DNA of 64,000 bases from Myxococcales bacterium (GTDB lineage Bacteria; Myxococcota_A; Polyangia; Palsa-1104; JAEUJZ01), in NCBI GenBank assembly GCA_016794505.1, contig JAEUJZ010000049.1, positions 188,136 through 252,135 on the forward strand, given 5' to 3'. Numbering within the stretch: position 1 is the stretch's first letter; every line of letters starts with the position of its first letter. The position numbers and the translations under genes are program-made. Below, piece by piece: positions 57,824 to 64,000 of this stretch. The notes below the pieces were generated by a model, which worked only from the letters and a program-made list of their open reading frames with translations, did not search any database and was not told where the DNA came from.

Positions 57824-58174
57824 CTAACGACAGCAGTACGAGCAGTTGCTAACGTTCTTGCATAGATCGCCGCTTAACGTCTGCATATCGCATTTGCTGC
57901 TGGCAGCGCCCATGGCACAGATCGCGGACATCGGGTCCATGGGATTGGCGCGGCCGATGCAGACAGCAGCGGTATCACCGATCTGCACGCCGCCTGTTGC
58001 ACAGATTTCAATTTTTTGGGTGCAATAGTTATCGCTGACGCAGTAAAAATCTTCCGGGCATTTGCCACGATCACAGCGATAAACTACACGCGTATAATCC
58101 GGCGCATAACAACTTGAATTCAGCGATGCAGCGGCGATGATAGCCGCACAGAAGAGTCGGTAGTTCCCTTTCAT
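57824..58174 (-). CDS. Small Cys-rich lipoprotein
   Basis: This 116-residue protein has a signal peptide ending in SLNSSC. The mature part has 14 or so cysteines in short-spaced pairs (YRCDRGKCPEDFYCVSDNYC, KNVSNCSYCCR), suggesting a disulfide-rich extracellular fold. The upstream TPR gene overlaps its start (ATGA), so both are made together. The early segment CYAPDYTRVVYRC resembles the N-terminus of the lipoprotein at 32784 (CYKPSY). The function is unknown. Confidence 0.65.
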   Translation of the reverse strand: MKGNYRLFCAAIIAAASLNSSCYAPDYTRVVYRCDRGKCPEDFYCVSDNYCTQKIEICATGGVQIGDTAAVCIGRANPMDPMSAICAMGAASSKCDMQTLSGDLCKNVSNCSYCCR

Positions 58175-58971
58175 CGGAAGCTCCCAGTCAGCGCGAAACC
58201 GCCAAATCGAGGAGTAAGTGCCAAGGAAAGCCCGGTCTTTTGCTCATACAGCCATGATGCCGTCCAGGCGACCCCGCCGACCAGCGACAAGGCACCCAGG
58301 ACATCAAAGGCGATGGCGGCCCCTTCCAGGGCTCGGCCCCGCCGCTCGGCGCTCTGCAAATCGGTGTTGAAGAGCGTGTTGTGATTCGCTGGATCTCCGA
58401 CTTGCTTGCTGGCGGCGATGGCCCCACCCCCCAGACCGGCCCCAACGATTAACAGGCCAGCCCCCACCCCCATCAGAGCCAAGGCCGGTGCAGGCGGCAG
58501 ACGCAGTGGAGTCGGCGGTGGCTTTTCGCCTTCTTTGATGGCCTGGGCGATGCGCAGATCCTCGATGCGCTGCCGCGCCAAGGGCGCATCCGGCGCGCCC
58601 GGACATTCCTGCACATAGGTCTCTAAGTACTTGATGGCGTCGGCAGGCTGATCCAACTTCGCACTGACCTGCGCGAGATTTATCAGGAAATCTGGTAAAT
58701 GCGAAATATCATATGCGTTCTGAAATTCAGTCTTAGCTTTTGTATAATCCTTTGTATCGTAATAAATCATTCCGCTTTCCCATAATCGGCGGGCCTTGTC
58801 TAAATCGGCATTCGCGGCTTCCTGTGAGGGACGACATTCATATCGTTCGCGAGTGCGGCGCATGCGATGACGTGCTTCACACGTGGGAACTAGATCGCTC
58901 ATCCAACCCGACGTAACAGAGATAGCTATCAATGCGAAGACAGGCCAGGTTCTGGGAAGAGATCTTCTCAT
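58171..58971 (-). CDS. TPR envelope protein with C-terminal membrane helices
   Basis: The start ATG at 58971 (MRRSLPRTWPVFALIAISVT) gives 266 residues with a signal-like N-terminus. A TPR region follows (ARRLWESGMIYYDTKDYTKA, YLETYVQECPGAPDA). Two hydrophobic helices near 165-190 (ALALMGVGAGLLIVGAGLGG) and 220-245 follow. The central part (58680-58860) is AT-rich, unlike its surroundings. The stop overlaps the Cys-rich lipoprotein gene. The plan matches the proteins at 5196 and 31020, one recurring local family. Confidence 0.68.
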   Translation of the reverse strand: MRRSLPRTWPVFALIAISVTSGWMSDLVPTCEARHRMRRTRERYECRPSQEAANADLDKARRLWESGMIYYDTKDYTKAKTEFQNAYDISHLPDFLINLAQVSAKLDQPADAIKYLETYVQECPGAPDAPLARQRIEDLRIAQAIKEGEKPPPTPLRLPPAPALALMGVGAGLLIVGAGLGGGAIAASKQVGDPANHNTLFNTDLQSAERRGRALEGAAIAFDVLGALSLVGGVAWTASWLYEQKTGLSLALTPRFGGFALTGSFR

Positions 58972-59088
58972 TTCAGTTATCCGCCCCAAATAACTTGATT
59001 GATTATATGCCTAGATTCGTCAAAAAGGCCGGTCAGTTGCTGTGCCGGGCCACGCACAGACACAAAGAACGCGGTCGAGCCGACGAGG

Positions 59089-59598
59089 CTATTGGCAGAG
59101 GTCGCCGGCCACCCGGCCGCCACCGTCCACGGGCATGCCCCCGATCGCCCGGCCGCGCAGCGCGGCGTTGACAAACTGGATGCGGCGGTTTTCGGCCCGG
59201 CCTTCCGCGGTGTTGTTGGCGGCGATCGGCTTGCTGCTGCCAAAACCAACGGCCAGCAAGCGGTGACAGTCGATGCCCTGCGCGACCAGCCACCGCCCCA
59301 CGGCGAGCGCCCGCTTCTCGGTCAGCTTCTGGCTCTTTCCAGCATCGCCTTGATCATCGCTGTGCCCCTCGATGCGCAAGAGCGAGATATACGACTTGTC
59401 TTTCAGATAGTTGGCCACGTGCTGCAAAGGGGCCTCGCTGTCTTTGCTCAGCACGTCGCTGCCCGTCTGAAAAACGATCGGCGCCGGCAGGACTAGCGTG
59501 TTGCCCTTGAGCTCGTACGTTGGCGCCGAAAGAACAGGCGACGGAGCGGCCAAGTAGAGCAGGGCCAGTCCGCAAATTACACCGAAGATTGAACGCAT
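59089..59598 (-). CDS. OmpA-family peptidoglycan-binding protein
   Basis: The ATG at 59598 (MRSIFGVICGLALLYLA) has GGAG upstream and gives 169 residues. After a signal peptide comes an OmpA/MotB C-terminal domain: IEGHSDDQGDAGKSQKLTEK, RALAVGRWLVAQGI, VGFGSSKPIA and ENRRIQF with the peptidoglycan-contact Asp and Arg. It binds the cell wall in the periplasm. A disulfide may form within the domain (CHRLL and the C-terminal DLC). Longer upstream frames are open but have no good start. Confidence 0.85.
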   Translation of the reverse strand: MRSIFGVICGLALLYLAAPSPVLSAPTYELKGNTLVLPAPIVFQTGSDVLSKDSEAPLQHVANYLKDKSYISLLRIEGHSDDQGDAGKSQKLTEKRALAVGRWLVAQGIDCHRLLAVGFGSSKPIAANNTAEGRAENRRIQFVNAALRGRAIGGMPVDGGGRVAGDLCQ

Positions 59599-60029
59599 CA
59601 CTTCACACTCCTTTTTCCATTCAGGCGGTGCCGATGGGTCAGGGGCAGCACGCGAAAATGGGAGCTCGTTCCCATGCATAGGACGTAGGGACTCTCTCAT
59701 CATTCCGCAGTCTGGGGCCGCCGTGCCCTCGTATTCCAAGTGGCCGGATGTTTTTGCCTGGGCCTGCGACACCAAGCTCCCATGTCGCTCTTTGTATTCC
59801 TTCCGTTTTCCTTTCTGCCGATCACCCGTTTCTGCCGATCGCAGCGATCATTCCTAAGTTTGTCTGATCGCCCGGAAAATTTGCGATTCCAAGGCCTGTA
59901 AGGTTTGCAGTACAATGCGGCCGGGTAGGCACGTGCTGCAGATACTGTTTGGGCTCTCCATGCGGCACTTGGGGATGTGGGGAGAAGGAGCCTTCAGGGT
60001 CTGCCTAGTTTCCTAAAAAGGAGTTCCAG
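59599..60029. promoter_or_regulatory. Divergent regulatory region, OmpA / von Willebrand A genes
   Basis: These 431 bp hold no gene. They contain two copies of TTTCTGCCGATC at 59812-59823 and 59829-59840, 17 bp apart start to start, then the partial inverted segment GATCGCAGCGATC at 59837-59849. A TACAAT hexamer lies at 59911-59916. The start at 60030 is preceded by AAAAAGGAG. The repeats suit a regulator bound on one face of the helix every 1.6 turns. Confidence 0.4.
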
Positions 60030-61799
60030 ATGAGTCGTCGTCTGTTGTCCCATTCACTGGTCGGTCTTAGCATGGGTTTCCTCGGAGGAATTGCAGGCTG
60101 CAGCGCCCCGGACCTAAGCCAACCCTGTCCGATCCCTCCGGGCGCTACCGAAGCAGAACGGATCGCCGCGCTGAATGCCTGCTTCAAGGTCATGAGTGCC
60201 GACGTCGTCGACACCAGACTAATCAAGGACATCGACGTGCTGTTCCTGGTGGACAACTCGACGTCGATGAGTCCCAAGCAGAAGGCCATCGCGCAGGCCA
60301 TCCCGGCCTTCATTCAGAAGATCGACGCGACGAAGTCCAACTATCACATCGGCGTCACCACATCGGACGTCGGTACGCTGCCGCCCGGCAAGACCAGCTT
60401 CCCCGGTGGCGCCATGGAAACGCGCTGCAACACGCTGCGTGGCGATGACGGTCAGCTTCAGAACAAGGCCTGCTCGGCCCGACTGATGACGCAGGCGGAC
60501 ATGATGTCGGAGTTCGGACAGGCCTGTAAGGGCACGATGAATCCGCTGTGCCCCGACCCATCGTTTGTCCCGAGCAATGCATGGATTTCGAAGGACGGCG
60601 ACAAAGTCAACGTCAGCACGCCGAGCGCAATGGGGCTGACGCCGAGCCAAATCGCCCAGCGTGCCTTCCAGTGCATCGGTCTGGTTGGCGACTTTGGCTG
60701 CGGCGTGGAAGCACCGCTTGAAGCCGCCAAGCGTGCGCTGGACGAGCACCTGCCTGCCAACAACGGCTTCTTGCGTCCGAACTCGGTCCTGGCGGTCATC
60801 TTCCTCACAGACGAAGACGACTGCTCGGTCCAGATCGCTCAGCGGCAGCTACTTGATCCGGCAGCCATAAGCTGCGGCACAGCCAGCACCGATCCCGAGC
60901 ACAAGTGTTTCAACCTCGACTATCGCTGCATTGCCAAGTCGACCGTCTGCAACGAGCCGCTCAGCACCACCGGCTTGAAGACCAACTGCCGCGAGAGCCC
61001 CGGCAACTTCCTGGAGCCGGTGGACAAGTATGTGAAGTTCTTCTCGGCCCTGCGCCCGAAAGAGAAGCTGATCCTCGCGGGCATCTGGACGCCGTCGATC
61101 CAAGACTTCCAAAGCAGCGGCGGAACGGGTCCCGGTAAGCTCTTTATCGAGGGAGCCGGTACCGACGTCAGGACCGACGTCCTCAACCGTGGCCAGCAGA
61201 TGAACGCCGCCTGTCTGGCGCAGAACTCGGCCATGTGGACGACGGATAGCAAGGGCTTCTTCGGGCAAGCGCAGCATCGCCTGTCGTCGTTTATTCGCAA
61301 GTTCGACAAGAACGTGTACGTCGAACGCAGCATCTGCGATCCAGCGAACTACTCGGCGGCGCTTGACTCGATCGCCGAAAAGGTGGTCAAGGCACTAAAC
61401 GGCGACTGCTTGGCTGTGAAGCCCCTGCAGCAGAATGGCGCACCGGCCTGTCTGGTGGGCTTTGTCGACGTGAATCAGCCGGACGCGCTGCCCGATACCT
61501 ATCTGCCGCAGTGCAGCGCAGGCTGCTGCAATGCCTGGGCAACGGCCCAGCAACCGGTGGCCAGCACTCCCAGCATCCAGACGGCGTGCATGCCGGAAAC
61601 CAAGGACTGCTACTGCGCCGTGGACAGCAAGGTGCCGGCCCCCGACACGCGCTGCACGGATACGGCCGTGGCGGGTGTGTGGCGTGCAGGCAACAAGCCC
61701 GTGGATAGCAATAAGGTCGTCAGCTTCCGCTGCGCTGGCACGCGCCCCCCGACCACCGCGAGCTATGACCAAGACCAGTCGGTCATCGACGTGCAGTAA
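60030..61799 (+). CDS. von Willebrand factor A domain lipoprotein
   Basis: This 589-residue protein has a lipobox GGIAGC (Cys24). The von Willebrand A domain starts near residue 65 with the metal-ion site DVLFLVDNSTSMSPKQ (Asp75, Ser77, Ser79) and a later VIFLTDEDDCSV. Many cysteines in pairs (QCSAGCCNAW, KDCYCAVDS) show a disulfide-rich exported protein. This type is common in predicted Myxococcota surface proteins and may bind other proteins or matrix. SD AAAAAGGAG is strong. It is followed by another lipoprotein gene in the same direction. Confidence 0.85.
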   Translation: MSRRLLSHSLVGLSMGFLGGIAGCSAPDLSQPCPIPPGATEAERIAALNACFKVMSADVVDTRLIKDIDVLFLVDNSTSMSPKQKAIAQAIPAFIQKIDATKSNYHIGVTTSDVGTLPPGKTSFPGGAMETRCNTLRGDDGQLQNKACSARLMTQADMMSEFGQACKGTMNPLCPDPSFVPSNAWISKDGDKVNVSTPSAMGLTPSQIAQRAFQCIGLVGDFGCGVEAPLEAAKRALDEHLPANNGFLRPNSVLAVIFLTDEDDCSVQIAQRQLLDPAAISCGTASTDPEHKCFNLDYRCIAKSTVCNEPLSTTGLKTNCRESPGNFLEPVDKYVKFFSALRPKEKLILAGIWTPSIQDFQSSGGTGPGKLFIEGAGTDVRTDVLNRGQQMNAACLAQNSAMWTTDSKGFFGQAQHRLSSFIRKFDKNVYVERSICDPANYSAALDSIAEKVVKALNGDCLAVKPLQQNGAPACLVGFVDVNQPDALPDTYLPQCSAGCCNAWATAQQPVASTPSIQTACMPETKDCYCAVDSKVPAPDTRCTDTAVAGVWRAGNKPVDSNKVVSFRCAGTRPPTTASYDQDQSVIDVQ

Positions 61800-62009
61800 G
61801 CGCCAAGGACCGCACCCGCGGTTCTGATCCGCGCTCACCGTCTCTGCGCGCCTCTGCACGCCTCTTCGCACCTCAGCACTCCTCAGCAGTCTCAGAGATC
61901 CGCATGCCGTCGCGGCCTTGCCCGCAGCGGCACGGTCCACGGCACGCGTTGCACGAATTAGTGCCTGGTCGGCCCCCCAATGTTTTGGTTACATTGTCTT
62001 ATCGGAGTC

Positions 62010-63023
62010 ATGTGTCCTCACGCGACATCCCAGAGCCAGCGGATCACTGTGCGTTGGGTCGGGCTCTGCGCTCTGCTCGTCGCCGGTCTTAGCTGCCAGC
62101 GCCCAGAGTCGCCACCGCAGCCGATTCTGGGGAGCGCAGTGCCCACGCAGAGCCAGGTCGTCGCCACACTGACGCGACCGACCGCCGCGGCCCTGAGCTC
62201 AGACGGAACGCTGCTGTTTGCGCTGGCACAGGATGATGCCGAGGCCTATCAGCTCTTTGCGGGGTCCGTTGGCTCGACGCTTTCTGTGGTTCCGACGTCG
62301 GTGCCGCTCTCGTACCCCGTGGCTCTGGCCATCCGCCGTACCCGCCCCGAGCTTGTCGTCGTCGATCTCGGCGCCAGCGACGCAGCCCATCCTGCGGGTA
62401 CCGTGTACCGCGGCACATTCGACGGAACGCTCGCGCCGCTTTCCTCTTCGTTGCCTTGGTATCCGACAGCCGTCGCACTCGCCGCGGATGATCGCTCGGT
62501 TTATGTGACAGGTCGCGATGCGCAAAGCGGTGAAGCTGGAGTGTTTCAGGTCTCGCTTTCCGACGGCGCGATACACACGCTGTTCCAAGGAGCACCCCTG
62601 TCACAGCCCATCGCAGTGGCGCAAACCAGCGACGGGGGCTTGTATGTCGCCGAGGCGCAGAACGCAGGGACCCAGCGCGGAGCCATCTTCCGCATCAGCG
62701 CCGGCCAAGCACTGCCCATCCGTCGCGAGCCGCTGCCAAGCCTGTTTCCAAGCGGACTGTGCGCGGCGGGTCGACCGAGCGCGGATCTGCTCTTTAGCGC
62801 GTCGCTTGCGACGGGAACAGAGCCGTGGCTGTACCGCCTGTCTCCAACTGGAACCACGGAAGCGCTGGTCTTTTCTAGCGCGACGGAAGTGACCGCGCTG
62901 AGTCGCGCCGCCGATGCCGACCTATGGGTGGCCATTGATGCAGTCGTTCCGGCCGACGCAGCGAGCCCGGATCCGCTGTCCCTGGAACGCCCCCAAGGCC
63001 ACGTCCTTTTGCTCGCGCCCTAA
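62010..63023 (+). CDS. Lipoprotein with beta-propeller-like repeats
   Basis: The start is uncertain: ATG at 62010 has GGAG close by, 61980 is an in-frame ATG, and a GTG at 62052 begins directly before the hydrophobic signal (VRWVGLCALLVAGLSC). The protein has about 337 residues from 62010. After the lipobox the sequence has repeating strand units (RPTAAALSSDGTLLFALAQD, YPTAVALAADDRSVYVTG, QPIAVAQTSDGGLYVAEAQN), the pattern of NHL/SMP30-like propellers. It probably binds a ligand or protein at the cell surface. The DUF4331 gene begins 8 bp after its stop, so they form an operon. Confidence 0.72.
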   Translation: MCPHATSQSQRITVRWVGLCALLVAGLSCQRPESPPQPILGSAVPTQSQVVATLTRPTAAALSSDGTLLFALAQDDAEAYQLFAGSVGSTLSVVPTSVPLSYPVALAIRRTRPELVVVDLGASDAAHPAGTVYRGTFDGTLAPLSSSLPWYPTAVALAADDRSVYVTGRDAQSGEAGVFQVSLSDGAIHTLFQGAPLSQPIAVAQTSDGGLYVAEAQNAGTQRGAIFRISAGQALPIRREPLPSLFPSGLCAAGRPSADLLFSASLATGTEPWLYRLSPTGTTEALVFSSATEVTALSRAADADLWVAIDAVVPADAASPDPLSLERPQGHVLLLAP

Positions 63024-63031
63024 GGAACGGG

Positions 63032-64000
63032 ATGCATGGATTCATGGTCGTAGACAGCCCGAAAAAACCGATGCAGCACGGTGTACCTGCCGACGAGAAG
63101 CGGCTGAATAGCCAAGCAACCACGCCTGCCCGTGTTCGTTCTGTGTCGGCGCTGTGCGCCGCGTTGGCTGCCACGTCCTTCGTTTTTTCCGTCGCTGTAC
63201 CGGCCAGCCATGCGTCCAGCCATCGCGAGGCGCCGCTGATCAGCGAAGACCCAGCCGCAGACGCCACCGATCTGTACGCATTCAGAACGCCGCAGAATGC
63301 CAGCGATGGCGGTGTCCTTCCCAATTCGCTGATCATCATCGCCAATTACTGGCCTATGCAAGAGCCAGGTTCTGGTCCCAACTGGCCGCGGTTTTCGGAT
63401 GGAGTTCTGTACGAGATCAAGATCGACAACGACGGCGATGCGATCGAAGACATCACGTATCAGTTTCGCTTCCGCACGGAATACCTGAAACCGGACAGCG
63501 TGCTTCTGGCGTCGGCTCCGGTGGCCGCACGCGACGCAGCGGCCTTGCAAGTTCGTCAGCGCTACACCGTCACGCGGCTTGAGCGTGGAGGCGCCGCGCT
63601 CACTCTGCTGCGCGATCAGCTGACGCCGCCCGTCTATGCCGGCACGTATACACTGGGCGCCGCCGCTGCGTACGAGGCCTTGGCGCAGACGACGGTCTAT
63701 CCGCTGGGAGGCGATGTCTCGAACAATGGACGCGTCTTTGCCGGCCAGCGCGATGACGCGTTTTATGCCGATCTGGGGAGCGTCTTTGATCTATTGCGGG
63801 CTCGCTGCCAAGCCACTCCGAACAGTCCGGCTGGCTGCGGCTCTTCGGGCACGGTTCGTGGCGTCGACTTTCTGGCCGGGTACAACGTTCACACGATCGC
63901 GATCCAAGTGCCGATCACGCGCCTTCTACGCAGCAACGCCAGCGTCTCGGGCAAAGACCAAGTCTTGGGCATCTGGACGACGGCCAGCCGGCCGCGCGTC
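63032..64000 (+). CDS. DUF4331 family secreted protein, 3' truncated by window edge
   Basis: The frame is open from ATG 63032 (AAGGA upstream) to the last base, 323 codons. A signal peptide (SALCAALAATSFVFSVAVPA) ends at SHA just before SSHREAPLISEDPAADATDL, the hallmark start of DUF4331. The family continues with IIIANYWPMQEPGSGPNWPR, VLYEIKIDNDGDAIEDITYQ and a later RGVDFLAGYNVHTIAIQVPI. Members are secreted proteins found in many environmental bacteria and usually have 450 or more residues; the biochemical role is not known. It appears co-transcribed with the propeller-like lipoprotein. Confidence 0.85.
   Translation, partial: MHGFMVVDSPKKPMQHGVPADEKRLNSQATTPARVRSVSALCAALAATSFVFSVAVPASHASSHREAPLISEDPAADATDLYAFRTPQNASDGGVLPNSLIIIANYWPMQEPGSGPNWPRFSDGVLYEIKIDNDGDAIEDITYQFRFRTEYLKPDSVLLASAPVAARDAAALQVRQRYTVTRLERGGAALTLLRDQLTPPVYAGTYTLGAAAAYEALAQTTVYPLGGDVSNNGRVFAGQRDDAFYADLGSVFDLLRARCQATPNSPAGCGSSGTVRGVDFLAGYNVHTIAIQVPITRLLRSNASVSGKDQVLGIWTTASRPRV

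Noticed and set aside
59926..59985. Sigma-54 promoter ahead of the von Willebrand A gene
   Set aside because: GGCAC strings occur, but the required GG-N10-GC spacing does not fit.

Overview
The window reads as a piece of chromosome from a high-GC Gram-negative bacterium, most likely a myxobacterium or relative (Myxococcota). This is an inference. It rests on a Ser/Thr kinase fused to a formylglycine-enzyme-like domain, many lipoproteins with Cys-rich or low-complexity tails, recurring TPR/PEGA proteins with C-terminal membrane helices, an NtrC-type regulator, and an extracellular-contractile-injection-system (eCIS) type locus. No rRNA, tRNA, CRISPR array or intact insertion sequence was seen.

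Layout. 1-6.7 kb (+): the end of a metallophosphoesterase gene is translationally coupled to two paralogous caspase/gingipain-fold (C25-like) proteins, followed by a PEGA-domain protein and a lipoprotein with Asp-Met-Pro repeats. 6.7-16.7 kb (-): eleven genes for a phage-tail-like contractile particle: cap (DUF4255/Pvc16-like), two sheaths, two double-length tube-like proteins, a normal-length tube protein, a tail-assembly chaperone, a DUF6760 peptide, an unknown protein, a tube-adaptor protein and a gpD-like hub. An intrinsic terminator splits them into two transcription units. A 15/17-identical element lies 56-59 bp ahead of the first start codon of each unit. No baseplate wedge, spike, ATPase or fibre genes are present in the window.

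17-28.7 kb holds mostly housekeeping genes: a multihaem cytochrome/phosphatase-like lipoprotein, RNase HI, a calcineurin-like phosphatase, PuuD urate hydroxylase, AsnS, a dimethylglycine/sarcosine-dehydrogenase-like flavoprotein, a probable NAD-type isocitrate dehydrogenase and a LysR regulator. 29-36 kb holds envelope proteins (Pro/Ala-rich, TPR, PPC-domain lipoprotein), a cupin, RNase HII, a zinc-ribbon membrane protein and a methyltransferase. 36-47 kb holds a PhoPQ-activated-protein-like lipoprotein, a carotenoid oxygenase, two alpha/beta hydrolases, a DUF6765 protein, a phosphate-porin-like protein and a small secreted protein. 47-53 kb is regulatory (Ser/Thr kinase, two small proteins, a two-component pair). 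53-55.3 kb has a TolC-like gene followed by what looks like decayed sequence, including a frameshifted DUF2490-like remnant. 55.3-64 kb holds TPR, Cys-rich, OmpA, von Willebrand A and beta-propeller-like surface proteins and the 5' part of a DUF4331 gene.

The parts most worth following up are the partial, two-unit eCIS locus with its shared upstream element, and the phosphoesterase plus paired caspase-like operon beside it.
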